From assembly GCF_030541005.1 (NCBI RefSeq), contig NZ_JASSVM010000003.1, positions 1 to 64,000 on the forward strand: a stretch of 64,000 nucleotides of DNA, written 5' to 3'. The DNA is from Marinobacter sp. SS5-14b. Lineage in GTDB: Bacteria; Pseudomonadota; Gammaproteobacteria; Pseudomonadales; Oleiphilaceae. Made by a program: the position numbers and the translations under genes. Positions 33,995 through 43,336 of this stretch are shown here, one piece after another. Within the stretch, counting starts at the first letter, position 1. Each line of letters begins with the position of its first letter. The notes beneath the pieces were generated by a model, which had not been told where the DNA came from, ran no database searches, and worked only from the letters and a program-made list of their open reading frames with translations.

Positions 33995-34169
33995 TCATTT
34001 GCTGTACGTTACCTTCTGCTCCATTTGTTTCTTCTCTAAAGCACGATGGTAGGCTCGTCCTTCTTCACTTATCATCTGTCTTCGCGCCTCCATTCCAACT
34101 TCTGACAATCCATAGCGTGTCATTTCTTTGTGGAGTCGCTGCTGCGGCGAATACTATTAATGATTTCAT
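33995..34169 (-). pseudogene. Broken small exported protein gene
   Basis: A near-perfect ribosome-binding site (AGGAGGTG) precedes ATG 34167-34169 and the start of a signal peptide, MKSLIVFAAAAT, similar to the neighbour's MKSIITAIAM. After about 12 codons the frame leaves any sensible protein, while another frame then reads RLHKEMTRYGLSEVGMEAR, ISEEGRAYHRALEKKQM and stops at TGA 33995-33997. A deletion or frameshift within the signal peptide explains this. Alternatively the inner ATG could start a 42-residue cytosolic peptide. Confidence 0.5.
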
Positions 34170-34321
34170 AGTTTCACCTCCTGTTTGGTTGATGGTTTCA
34201 TTAGATCATTAGTTCCTGAAACCTGACTGAAAAAACAAAAAAAGTTTATTAACGATTTGATAACTTTTGTTAGTGATAAAAATAGTTGAGCCAGATCAAT
34301 ATAAAATTTGTGCGCACTTAA

Positions 34322-34354
34322 TTTCAGCTTCGTTTCAGCTTTGAGATCTAATAT
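34322..34354 (+). promoter_or_regulatory. TTTCAG-N5-TTTCAG box upstream of cusCBA
   Basis: TTTCAG at 34322-34327 and 34333-34338; a near-consensus -10, TAATAT, starts exactly 10 nt later at 34349. This is the best-formed copy of the motif and lies 52 nt before the TTG start of the first cus gene. Confidence 0.65.
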
Positions 34355-34389
34355 AAGCGCTCTTATATGCTTTCCACGGAGATCTCAAG

Positions 34390-35709
34390 TTGTCCATCCG
34401 CACCTTTTTTACTAAGCAGACTATTTTGGGTGTGTTGCTGTTTAGCAGCATTTCTGCGTGGGCCCAGCCCAGACTGGAGCTCATGAGTGTCATCGAAGCA
34501 GCAACTGAAAACGATCCCTGGCTTGGCCAAAGCTCTTATAAACAAAATGCGTTGATGGAGGAGTCTGTTGCTGAGGGCGCGCTTCCCGATCCCCGGGTAA
34601 CGATCGGCGCGGCAAATCTGCCTCTGGATACTTTTGATACCGGGCAAGAGCCCATGACCCAGGGCATGATTGGCATTACACAGCGAATTCCTCGTGGAGA
34701 CAGCCGCCGCTTGGCTAGCGCAAAGAAAGAAGAACTGGCCGGTGTACAGCCTTACCTCCGACAGAATCGTCGTGCGCAGGTCACCGAAACGGCGACCCAC
34801 CTATGGCTCGATCTTTGGAAAGCCCAGGAAAGCATCCGCCTCATTGAACAGAACCGGGGGCTGTTCGAGCAATTGGCGGATGTTGCGGAAGCTGGATATA
34901 CCTCCGCGACAATGGGCTCCAGACAACAAGATGTTATTCGTGCTTCGCTGGAATTGACTCGGCTTGAAGATCGGCTGACCGCTTTGCATACTCAGTTGGC
35001 TTCCAGCAGAGAAGCTCTAGGGGAATGGATCGGTTCCAGGCGGGCCCAGCTCTCGGTCGCCGAAAACATTCCTCCTCTGTTATTGGCAGATGTTTCCAGC
35101 AGCTGGCCGGAGACCAGTGTGGAGTCTGTCATCCGTCACCCGTCGGTTCGCGCCACAGATCAACTGATTGATGTACAGGACATTGACGTAGACCTTGCCA
35201 GGGAAGCCTACAAACCAGAGTGGTCGGTCTTCGCACAATATGGTTACCGTGACCGAGCTCCGAACGGCCAGGACAGGGCAGACCTGTTTTCTATTGGTAT
35301 CGGTTTTGACCTGCCCATATTCACAGGAAACCGGCAAGACCGACGGCTCAACGCGTCTGCAGCCAGACTGGAAGCCGAAAAAACGGATCGGGTTCTGAGA
35401 ATCCGATCGCTCCAGGCGAAGGCGCGCTCGGCGTTGGCCCGCATTGAGCGATTGGATGATCGGATTGACTTGTATCAGCAAACTCTTCTTCCGCAGATGG
35501 AAGAGCAGGCCGATGCCTCGCTGACCGCCTATAACAATGACGACGGTGATTTTGCTGAGGCGGTACGCGCAAGGATCTCCGAACTCAATGCCGAGGTCGA
35601 ATTGATCCAGATGATGGCCGAGCGGGCCAAAACTCTGGCAAGTTTCCGTTATTTGACCACGGAAGCCTCAAACATTCCCTCCTTTTCAATGACCGATTTG
35701 CAGGATTGA
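34390..35709 (+). CDS. cusC: TolC-family outer-membrane efflux protein (CusC-like)
   Basis: A 439-residue protein starting at TTG 34390, 8 nt after GGAG, with a signal peptide ending AWAQ. Two outer-membrane-efflux-protein repeats are visible (about 30-215 and 230-420), rich in long alpha helices such as RNRRAQVTETATHLWLDLWK and in ADLFSIGIGFDLPIFTGNRQ strand turns. There is no lipobox Cys, unlike E. coli CusC. It ends overlapping the start region of the adaptor gene, so the three cus genes form one operon. It is the outer-membrane duct of a heavy-metal RND system. Confidence 0.8.
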   Translation: MSIRTFFTKQTILGVLLFSSISAWAQPRLELMSVIEAATENDPWLGQSSYKQNALMEESVAEGALPDPRVTIGAANLPLDTFDTGQEPMTQGMIGITQRIPRGDSRRLASAKKEELAGVQPYLRQNRRAQVTETATHLWLDLWKAQESIRLIEQNRGLFEQLADVAEAGYTSATMGSRQQDVIRASLELTRLEDRLTALHTQLASSREALGEWIGSRRAQLSVAENIPPLLLADVSSSWPETSVESVIRHPSVRATDQLIDVQDIDVDLAREAYKPEWSVFAQYGYRDRAPNGQDRADLFSIGIGFDLPIFTGNRQDRRLNASAARLEAEKTDRVLRIRSLQAKARSALARIERLDDRIDLYQQTLLPQMEEQADASLTAYNNDDGDFAEAVRARISELNAEVELIQMMAERAKTLASFRYLTTEASNIPSFSMTDLQD

Positions 35710-35714
35710 TCATC

Positions 35715-37061
35715 ATGGCTAATTTCATTCGTCCATTGGGCTTTATAGTGCTCGGCGGGATCGCTGGCGTCGGTGCCGCCTATTGGCTGGCACCGGGAAT
35801 GGTTTCAGATCCAACCGTAGATGGGGTCGGTAACGAGGAAAAGGAGCCGCTCTACTGGGTGGCGCCCATGGACCCTAATTTTAAAAGCGACAAACCCGGG
35901 AAATCACCTATGGGGATGGACCTGATTCCAGTGTTTGAGGATGCCGGGTCAGCTGACGACCCGGCCGGTACCGTTCGTATTTCGCCTGCCGTGGTCAACA
36001 ACCTGGGAGTTCGCACCGAGCCCGTCATCCAGGGACGCTTGCCGAACACCATCACTACTGTGGGCTACGTCCAATATAACGAAGATGAGATGGCCCACGT
36101 GCATCCCAGAGTAGAGGGCTGGATCGAAGCGCTCTACGTGAAAGCTGAGGGGGAACCAGTCGAAAAAGGCAAGCCTCTGTATACCCTCTATTCACCCACA
36201 TTGGTCAATGCTCAGGAGGAGTTGCTCCTGGCACTGAACCGGGGGAATCAGCGACTGATCAATGCCGCTGAGGAACGGTTGGCTGCTCTGAATGTGCCGG
36301 CTAGCCTGATACGGCAGCTGCGCCAGACAAGAAACATACAGAGAACGATGACCGTATACGCCCCAAGCTCGGGCGTTATCGACAATCTGAACGTTCGCGA
36401 GGGCATGTTCATAAAGCCCGGAGACCGGGTTTTGTCGATTGCTGCACTGGATGAAGTCTGGGTGATTGGCGAGGTATTTGAAAGCCAGCTCTCGGCCGTG
36501 GAGGGCGATAGCCGGGTGATGATGACCCTGGATTACATGCCCGGGCGCCAGTGGCGCGGAAAAGTGGACTATGTGTATCCCGAGGTTAATCCGGAAACCC
36601 GGACGGCCCGGGTCCGGATGCGGTTTGACAATTCCGACGGAGCTTTGCTGCCCGGCATGTTTGCTCGCCTGGAGGTCCAGGGGGATCGTGGGCAAAGACG
36701 CCTGTTGGTGCCGCGTGAATCGATCATCCGCACTGGACAAAGCGACCGTCTGGTGGTGGCGCTGGAACAGGGTGCCTTCAAGTCCGTCAACGTCACGGTA
36801 GGGCGGATTGGCGACAAGTACGCAGAAATACTGGAAGGCATTAAGCCTGGCGATACCGTGGTGACCTCTGCGCAGTTCCTGATCGACTCCGAGTCCAGCA
36901 AGACTTCGGATTTCCAGCGAATGTCGGCATCAGGCAGCAACGCCATGGATTCACAGATGGATCATTCGGGGCACGTCATGGATCCGGAGAAAGCGGAGCC
37001 CAAAAGCGAACCTGAGGCGATGGACCATAGTTCCATGAATCATGGCGGAGGCGAATCATGA
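35715..37061 (+). CDS. cusB: Heavy-metal RND periplasmic adaptor (CusB-like)
   Basis: From ATG 35715 (448 residues): membrane anchor LGFIVLGGIAGVGAAYWL, then a heavy-metal-binding module YWVAPMDPNFKSDKPGKSPMG (split motif MDP...PMGMDL), barrel-sandwich hybrid parts (AHVHPRVEGWIEALYV; YAPSSGVIDNLNV), a beta-barrel domain and a Met/His-rich tail (MDSQMDHSGHVMD; MDHSSMNHGGG). The Met-rich parts suit Cu(I)/Ag(I) capture in the periplasm. It overlaps the pump gene by 4 nt (ATGA). Confidence 0.85.
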   Translation: MANFIRPLGFIVLGGIAGVGAAYWLAPGMVSDPTVDGVGNEEKEPLYWVAPMDPNFKSDKPGKSPMGMDLIPVFEDAGSADDPAGTVRISPAVVNNLGVRTEPVIQGRLPNTITTVGYVQYNEDEMAHVHPRVEGWIEALYVKAEGEPVEKGKPLYTLYSPTLVNAQEELLLALNRGNQRLINAAEERLAALNVPASLIRQLRQTRNIQRTMTVYAPSSGVIDNLNVREGMFIKPGDRVLSIAALDEVWVIGEVFESQLSAVEGDSRVMMTLDYMPGRQWRGKVDYVYPEVNPETRTARVRMRFDNSDGALLPGMFARLEVQGDRGQRRLLVPRESIIRTGQSDRLVVALEQGAFKSVNVTVGRIGDKYAEILEGIKPGDTVVTSAQFLIDSESSKTSDFQRMSASGSNAMDSQMDHSGHVMDPEKAEPKSEPEAMDHSSMNHGGGES

Positions 37062-40000
37062 TCGCAGCCATCATTCACTGGTCTGTTCGTAATCGATTTC
37101 TGGTATTGCTGGCCACCTTGCTTATTACAGGGCTTGGCCTCTACTCGCTGAGCAAGACGCCGGTAGATGCGCTGCCGGATCTTTCGGATGTGCAGGTCAT
37201 TATCAAAACCAGCTTTCCGGGCCAGGCACCACAAGTGGTGGAAGACCAGGTGACCTATCCACTGACCACCGCCATGCTGTCGGTGCCGGGTGCCAAGACG
37301 GTCCGGGGTTACTCCTTCTTTGGGGACTCCTACGTCTATGTGATCTTCGATGAAGACACCGACATGTACTGGGCTCGCTCCCGGGTGCTGGAGTACCTGT
37401 CCCAGGTGGCCCCGAGCCTTCCAGACTCGGCCCGCCCGCAACTGGGGCCGGACGCAACCGGGGTTGGCTGGGTTTACCTCTACGCTCTGGTGGATCGCAC
37501 CGGGAACAACGATCTGAGCCAGCTGCGCAGCCTGCAGGACTGGTTTCTGAAATACGAACTCCAAACAGTGCCAGGCGTGTCCGAAGTGGCCGCGCTTGGT
37601 GGCATGGTGAAGCAGTATCAGGTCAAGGTCAGCCCGGAAAAACTCAGGGCGTTGGGTATTCCTCTGGCTCACATCCAGAACGCCATCAAGAGAGGAAACC
37701 AGGAAGTGGGCGCCTCCGTCATCGAGATGGCGGAGGCGGAATACATGGTGCGCACGTCCGGCTACATCCAGTCCCGTGAGGACCTGCTGTCGATTCCGTT
37801 GGGGCTTGATGACAACGGCACCCCCGTGCTCCTGAAAGACGTGGCCACTGTTGAGATTGGGCCGCAGATGCGGCGCGGGGTGGCTGAGCTGAATGGCGAA
37901 GGCGAGACCGTCGGTGGCATAGTAGTGATGCGCTTCGGTGAAAACGCCCAGGCAACCATCAATGGCGTGAAGGCGAAACTGGAGGAACTGAAATCCAGTT
38001 TGCCGGAAGGTGTCGAGGTGGTAACGGTTTATGATCGCTCCGGTCTGATTGAGCGGGCGGTGAATAATCTCGGGTTCAAGCTGCTTGAAGAGTTTCTGGT
38101 GGTGGGCCTGGTGTGCATCATCTTTTTGTTCCACGTTCGCTCGTCGTTGGTGGCGATTCTCAGCCTGCCGGTTGGCATTCTGGCGGCCTTTATTGTCATG
38201 TACTGGCAGGGAATCAACGCCAATATTATGTCCCTCGGGGGGATTGCGATTGCGATCGGGGCGATGATCGATGGCGCCATCGTCATGATCGAGAACATGC
38301 ACAAACATATGGAGCGGACCCCGTTAACCCCTGAGAACCGATGGGAGGTCGTGGCCAGATCGGCCTCCGAGGTCGGGCCAGCCCTGTTTTTTTCGCTCCT
38401 GATCATCACCGTCAGTTTTGTGCCGGTATTTGCGCTGGAAGCGCAGGAAGGCCGGATGTTTGCACCGCTGGCTTTCACGAAGACCTACGCCATGGCAGCC
38501 AGTGCGGCCCTGGCGGTGACGCTGGTTCCCGTGCTCATGGGCTATTTCATTCGCGGCAAGGTGCTGCCGGAACACAAGAATCCCGTGAATCGTCTGCTGG
38601 TCGGTGCCTATATGCCGGCGCTGAAGCTCGTCCTTCGATTCCCGAAAAGTACGGTTATGGCCGCACTGCTTGCACTGGTTGTGGGCCTGTGGCCGGCCAC
38701 CAAAATCGGGAGTGAATTCATTCCTCCGCTGGATGAGGGCGACCTGATGTACATGCCAACCACCTACCCGGGTATTTCAATTGGCAAGGCCCGGCAGCTG
38801 CTGCAGCAAACCGACAAACTGATTGCCACGGTACCGGAAGTAAAAACGGTATTCGGCAAAGTCGGGCGGGCGGATACCGCGACCGATCCAGCACCGTTGA
38901 CGATGATCGAGACATTTATCCAGTTAAAGCCCAGGGATGAATGGCGGGAAGGGATGACGACGGAAAAGCTCAAGCAGGAGCTCAATACCCTGATCCGTTT
39001 CCCGGGGGTAACTAATGCCTGGGTCATGCCCATCATAACCCGCATCGATATGCTGGCGACGGGTATTAAAACGCCAGTCGGTATCAAAGTGGCAGGTCCG
39101 GATCTTGCCATTATCCAGGACATTGGCAAACGGCTTGAGGAAATCATCGTTGATATTCCCGGCACCGCCTCTGTTTATTCAGAGCGGGTTGCCGGTGGTC
39201 GATACATCAAGGCGGATATCGATCGCGAGCGAGCAGCCCGCTACGGACTGAACATAGCGGATGTTCAGCAGATTGTTGCTTCGGCGATCGGCGGTATTAA
39301 TGTATCACGGACGATCGAAGGGCTTGAGCGCTACCCGGTCAATCTGCGCTATCCCCAGGACTACCGGGATTCCCCAGAGAAGCTCGAGCAGTTGCCAATC
39401 GTTACGTCAACGGGGCAACGGATTGCGCTGGCCGACGTCGCCGATATTCGGGTTGAAGACGGTCCTCCCGCCATCAAAAGTGAAAACGCCCGCCTCAATG
39501 GCTGGACCTTCGTGGATATTGAAGGGGTCGATGTCGGCACTTATGTGGAGCAGGCCATGGCCACCGTTAACGAGGAGCTCGATCTGCCTGCGGGCTATTC
39601 GGTTACCTGGTCTGGCCAGTATGAGTACATGCTGCGTGCCAAGGAAAAGCTCACCTACGTGGTGCCGCTGACGCTGGCGATTATCGTCATTCTGCTGTTC
39701 CTGAACTTCCGCCGTTTTGCGGAAGTGGGCATCATCATGGGTACGCTGCCGTTTGCCATGATTGGCGCAATCTGGCTGATGTATCTGCTGGGCTATAACT
39801 TTTCGGTTGCGGTCGGTGTAGGCTTCATTGCGCTGGCCGGCGTTGCCGTGGAGATTGGTGTGATCATGCTGGTGTATCTGAACCAGTCTTACGAGGAAAT
39901 GTTGCAAACCTGTAAGGAGAAGGGGGCGACTCCAAGACGCGAGACGTTGCGCCTTGCCGTGCTTCATGGTGCCGGATTGCGCGTGCGGCCTATAATGATG

Positions 40001-40183
40001 ACTGCTGCTGCTATTATCGGAGGTTTGGTGCCTATCATGGTTAGCACTGGTACCGGCTCCGAAGTCATGGGGCGCATAGCTGCACCAATGGTCGGTGGGA
40101 TGATATCTGCTGTGATTTTGGCGCTGTTGGTGATACCGGTAGGTTACTATCTCTGGAAATGCAGGAGTATTTCCGAAGGGTAA
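37058..40183 (+). CDS. cusA: Heavy-metal efflux RND pump (CusA-like)
   Basis: A 1041-residue HME-type RND pump: first helix, PDLSDVQVIIKTSFPGQAPQ, the HME-typical GAMIDGAIVMIENMHKHME block in helix 4 with the proton-relay Asp, two large periplasmic loops and a second helix set ending near 1035. MPIITRIDMLATGIKTPVGIK contains the Met residues (MxxxxxxM pattern) that bind Cu(I)/Ag(I) in E. coli CusA. It completes CusCBA; no CusF chaperone is seen. A hairpin follows at once. Confidence 0.9.
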   Translation: MIAAIIHWSVRNRFLVLLATLLITGLGLYSLSKTPVDALPDLSDVQVIIKTSFPGQAPQVVEDQVTYPLTTAMLSVPGAKTVRGYSFFGDSYVYVIFDEDTDMYWARSRVLEYLSQVAPSLPDSARPQLGPDATGVGWVYLYALVDRTGNNDLSQLRSLQDWFLKYELQTVPGVSEVAALGGMVKQYQVKVSPEKLRALGIPLAHIQNAIKRGNQEVGASVIEMAEAEYMVRTSGYIQSREDLLSIPLGLDDNGTPVLLKDVATVEIGPQMRRGVAELNGEGETVGGIVVMRFGENAQATINGVKAKLEELKSSLPEGVEVVTVYDRSGLIERAVNNLGFKLLEEFLVVGLVCIIFLFHVRSSLVAILSLPVGILAAFIVMYWQGINANIMSLGGIAIAIGAMIDGAIVMIENMHKHMERTPLTPENRWEVVARSASEVGPALFFSLLIITVSFVPVFALEAQEGRMFAPLAFTKTYAMAASAALAVTLVPVLMGYFIRGKVLPEHKNPVNRLLVGAYMPALKLVLRFPKSTVMAALLALVVGLWPATKIGSEFIPPLDEGDLMYMPTTYPGISIGKARQLLQQTDKLIATVPEVKTVFGKVGRADTATDPAPLTMIETFIQLKPRDEWREGMTTEKLKQELNTLIRFPGVTNAWVMPIITRIDMLATGIKTPVGIKVAGPDLAIIQDIGKRLEEIIVDIPGTASVYSERVAGGRYIKADIDRERAARYGLNIADVQQIVASAIGGINVSRTIEGLERYPVNLRYPQDYRDSPEKLEQLPIVTSTGQRIALADVADIRVEDGPPAIKSENARLNGWTFVDIEGVDVGTYVEQAMATVNEELDLPAGYSVTWSGQYEYMLRAKEKLTYVVPLTLAIIVILLFLNFRRFAEVGIIMGTLPFAMIGAIWLMYLLGYNFSVAVGVGFIALAGVAVEIGVIMLVYLNQSYEEMLQTCKEKGATPRRETLRLAVLHGAGLRVRPIMMTAAAIIGGLVPIMVSTGTGSEVMGRIAAPMVGGMISAVILALLVIPVGYYLWKCRSISEG

Positions 40184-40191
40184 AGAAAACT

Positions 40192-40230
40192 AGACCTCGC
40201 CATATTGCTTTCGAGATTCTGGCGAGGTCT
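40192..40230. terminator. Strong hairpin after cusA
   Basis: AGACCTCGCCA / TGGCGAGGTCT, 11 perfect base pairs with a 17-nt loop, 8 nt after the cusA stop. The T-rich side is on the minus strand, so it may serve both the cus operon and the former CDF gene. Confidence 0.65.
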
Positions 40231-40472
40231 GATGATGCATTGGTGTCTGGGTAATGTTGTTATAAAGCAAGAGCCTGGGTATTGTCCCAGGCAGATATTC
40301 TGGCATCATATTGCTTGGGGAGGTTTCCGGCCCTCTAAAAGGCCGAGAACAACAGCGATGAGGTAGGCAAACTTGATGGCGCTCAATCATGTCTTGCATG
40401 AAGTCCTCGTGCCTTTGTGATTCGCCATTCGTTTGGATTCTGCATGATAAGGTATGTTACGTAGCGCGTCTG

Positions 40473-41360
40473 TTAACCATGCCCATAGGTATGAGCTCCC
40501 TCGTGCTTGTAGTCAGGGTGTTCAAATTCCAGTGTTGAATGAGTTATGTTGAATTCTTTCACCAGAGCCTGTTTTATCCTGTCCTTGAGTTTCTCAAGTT
40601 CATTCCACGCACTCATCTCGACAACCACACGGGCGTCGAGCGAGGCATCATGCTCACCCACCTGCCAAAAATGTACGGGGTGAAGTCGATAACTCCTTCT
40701 AAGTCTGATACTGCCCCAATGACGGAATCTGTGCCGATATCCTAGGGACTCCCCAGCATGAGTGTTCTGATGGTCCCGCCAATTTCTGTCAGGTCCAGGT
40801 AGAGAATATAGCTGGCCATGCCAATGGTGATTGCGGAATCAACCCAGCGCATGTCGTAGAGCAAGATAAGAGCTCCGCCTATAAACACTGCTATTGACGC
40901 AAACGCATCAGACAAGTTGTGTAAAACAACGCATGAATATTAACGCTGCCCTTCTGCATTGAGTAGGTCAGCAGCGCGCTCAACGCGTCCATTATCAGTG
41001 CAACAATGTAAGTCAGACTACCCAACACCCCTTGAGTTCCAGCGGATCTGGGAACCGCATGACACCCTCGTATATCAGGTAGGGCCCTATCATGATCAAG
41101 GTGGTGTATTTAACAGCGCAACACCTACCTTTATTCGCCCGTAGCCGAAGGTCAGCTTTTATTCAGCCGGGCGACGCGCAATCTTACGGGCCGCGAACGC
41201 GATAATCAGCGATGCCATGTCCCAGAAGTTATGTATAGCATCGGCAATCAGCGCCAAGCTGCCGGCAAAGTCCTTTCCGCGATCTGGACGAGAGTCAGGA
41301 TGCCGTTTGCCCAGATGGCTACTGCAACCCGTTTATGCTTGGTTTCAGGGGGAATGTGAA
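40473..41360 (-). pseudogene. Degraded CzcD-like CDF transporter gene
   Basis: Minus-strand pieces in three frames line up in CDF order: KHKRVAVAIWANGILTLVQI, GSLALIADAIHNFWDMASLI, FAARKIARRPAE-stop, LTFGYGRIKVGVALLN, LTYSMQKGSVNIHA, LHNLSDAFASIAVFIGGALI, DMRWVDSAITIGMASYILYL, GGTIRTLMLGSP-stop, HPVHFWQVGEHDASL and finally VKEFNITHSTLEFEHP ending with a His-rich tail at 40473. At least two in-frame stops and three frameshifts are needed, so no carrier can be made. CzcD-type CDFs export Zn, Co or Cd. Its place after cusCBA suggests a former larger metal island. Confidence 0.8.
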
Positions 41361-41650
41361 ATAGCTGTATACTGAAAAAGTGTGCTTTCCCTCATATAGG
41401 TTTCGAAGTAATGCGGGAAGAAGCGTTAATTGGTTGCTTCCAATGTTCGCATTGCGACCGTCCCGCATCTCAGGCAATTCCTAAAAAAAGCGGAAATTCT
41501 AGCCATAAACCGTTTAGGCGTGGTTCACAAGATACTTCGTCACTGCCAGTTTCCCGCGTTTTCACTATGAACCGGTCCGATCCCGGATGAGAGATGAATG
41601 AAAGGGTCGTTCTGTGAGGATTTTCAAATGTTCCTGATTATACTGGTCGC
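41361..41650. other. Gap between CDF pseudogene and AraC-type gene
   Basis: No gene seen. It contains the presumed promoter of the AraC-type regulator; no clear repeat or hairpin was found. Confidence 0.3.
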
Positions 41651-42331
41651 ATGAAGCATTCTGAGATCGGCTTGCATATACGAACCTACGAGGATGAGGG
41701 AAAAAGCCACTCCCACGACCATCATCAACTGGTATTGCCGTTGGTGGGAACGTTATCTCTGTCGGTAGATGCCATCGAAGGGGAAGTGGCTCAGCATCGA
41801 GCGGCAATTATTCCCGCGGGAATTGGCCATGGGTATGCCGCGGCGCTGGACAAGCTACCTTGTTTCGTAGACTTGGATCCAGCATTGCTCCACTACATCC
41901 AGTTCCTTCACGCACAGCTCCATAATGGGACAGAGTCGGATTTTACCCAACATCAAATGCTACTCCTGCTGATTCAGTTGCTTCAGGAGCGCCATGGAAG
42001 TCAGCTGAAGCTGGACCGCAGAGTCCACGCCGCGAAACAATTTCTGGACGAACACTTCAACCGACCGCTGTCCTTGGCCGAGGCGGCTGCCGTGGCACAT
42101 CTGAGCATTCGGCAGTTGAACGATCTGTTTCGGCGCCAGGTCGGCATGACGCCGCATCAATACCTCACAGAGATACGAATGAAAGAAGCTTGGCGGCTTT
42201 TGGAGCAGTCGGGGCTCAGCGTCCAGCGAGTTGCCGACGCTGTCGGCTATTCATCGTTATCGGCCTTTAGCGACCGGTTCAGAGCCCACTTCGGCAAAGC
42301 GCCCAGCCACTTCCGCCGTATTTCGAAATAG
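41651..42331 (+). CDS. AraC-family regulator with N-terminal cupin
   Basis: A 226-residue protein: cupin part with HSHDHHQLVLPLVGTLSL (residues about 20-45) and IIPAGIGHGYAA, then two helix-turn-helix units of the AraC domain (about 125-222): LAEAAAVAHLSIRQLNDLFRR and VQRVADAVGYSSLSAFSDRF. The His cluster in the cupin may bind metal or an effector. It lies 84 nt before a DMT-type exporter on the same strand and probably controls it; similar AraC-DMT pairs are common. Confidence 0.8.
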   Translation: MKHSEIGLHIRTYEDEGKSHSHDHHQLVLPLVGTLSLSVDAIEGEVAQHRAAIIPAGIGHGYAAALDKLPCFVDLDPALLHYIQFLHAQLHNGTESDFTQHQMLLLLIQLLQERHGSQLKLDRRVHAAKQFLDEHFNRPLSLAEAAAVAHLSIRQLNDLFRRQVGMTPHQYLTEIRMKEAWRLLEQSGLSVQRVADAVGYSSLSAFSDRFRAHFGKAPSHFRRISK

Positions 42332-42415
42332 TTCCGCCAGGATTTGAAAGTTCCTCTCCTTCGCACTGGATACCCTTCTGAAATCATTCACCCGTGAGAA
42401 TTTTGGGAGGGTTTC

Positions 42416-43315
42416 ATGGCATCCGTTAACGCGGCAACCTGGATCGGGTCGATTTCCGTTCTGTTATGGGGCACTTTGGCATTGCTGACCAAGCTTTCCG
42501 GTGGCGAGATTCCAGAGTTCCAGCTCATGGCCATGACCTTCGGCATCGCTTTCCTGTTGATGTGCGGCCGTTGGGTCTTCTCGGGACATTCCGGTGCGCA
42601 TTATTTACGGCAATCGCCGCTTGCATGGTGCATCGGCATCGTTGGTTTGTTCGGTTATCACTTTGCCTACTTCAAGGCCATGACACTGGCCCCGGCCGTT
42701 GAAGTCAGCCTGCTGGCTTACCTCTGGCCGCTGCTGATCGTCCTGCTGTCGGCCTTCCTGCCGGGCGAGAAACTACGAGCTCAGTACATCGTTGGGGCCC
42801 TGGTTGCCCTGGCAGGTTGTTGGTTGTTGATCAGCCGTAATGCCGACGGATTTGCCTGGGAAAACCTGCCGGGTTACCTGGTGGCTCTATCCTGTACTCT
42901 GATCTGGTCATCTTATTCCGTTCTTAGCAGACTGGTTCGCTCGGTACCGACCGATGCAGTGGGCTGGTTCTGCGGTGTTACGGCCATTCTGGCGTTGATT
43001 TGCCACCTTTTGTGGGAGGAAACGGTATGGCCAGAAGGCGTACTTCAATGGATTGGCGTGGTCGGACTGGGCCTCGGACCGGTGGGCGTAGCATTCTTCA
43101 CCTGGGACCATGGTGTAAAACACGGAAACATCCAGTTACTGGGAACCCTGGCATACAGTGCGCCACTCATTTCAGTGATCCTTTTGATCCTTGCCGGATT
43201 CGGCGAGGCTACGGTTGCGGTGTTGAGTGCCAGCATTCTGATCGTCATTGGTTCTTTGATCGCGGGTCGTGCGAAAAGCTTGACGGTCGCCGAGCCAGAA
43301 TTGTTAACAGACTAA
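42416..43315 (+). CDS. DMT-family exporter (EamA)
   Basis: A 299-residue membrane protein with ten helices and two EamA repeats; WIGSISVLLWGTLALLTKLS starts the first and YLVALSCTLIWSSYSVLSRL the second. VEVSLLAYLWPLLIVLLSAF resembles YddG-type aromatic amino acid/drug exporters. GGGAGG stands 4 nt before the ATG. The next gene, csaA, is 21 nt downstream and likely co-transcribed. Confidence 0.78.
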   Translation: MASVNAATWIGSISVLLWGTLALLTKLSGGEIPEFQLMAMTFGIAFLLMCGRWVFSGHSGAHYLRQSPLAWCIGIVGLFGYHFAYFKAMTLAPAVEVSLLAYLWPLLIVLLSAFLPGEKLRAQYIVGALVALAGCWLLISRNADGFAWENLPGYLVALSCTLIWSSYSVLSRLVRSVPTDAVGWFCGVTAILALICHLLWEETVWPEGVLQWIGVVGLGLGPVGVAFFTWDHGVKHGNIQLLGTLAYSAPLISVILLILAGFGEATVAVLSASILIVIGSLIAGRAKSLTVAEPELLTD

Positions 43316-43336
43316 CTACGTCGAAGGAGCAGTGAG

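Noticed and set aside
37040-38308. 422-codon minus-strand frame inside cusA
   Set aside because: Composition (His/Gln/Arg-rich, no fold pattern) shows it is the shadow of cusA.
40190-40399. 69-codon minus-strand frame after cusA
   Set aside because: It has no family pattern and spans the terminator hairpin; probably non-coding.
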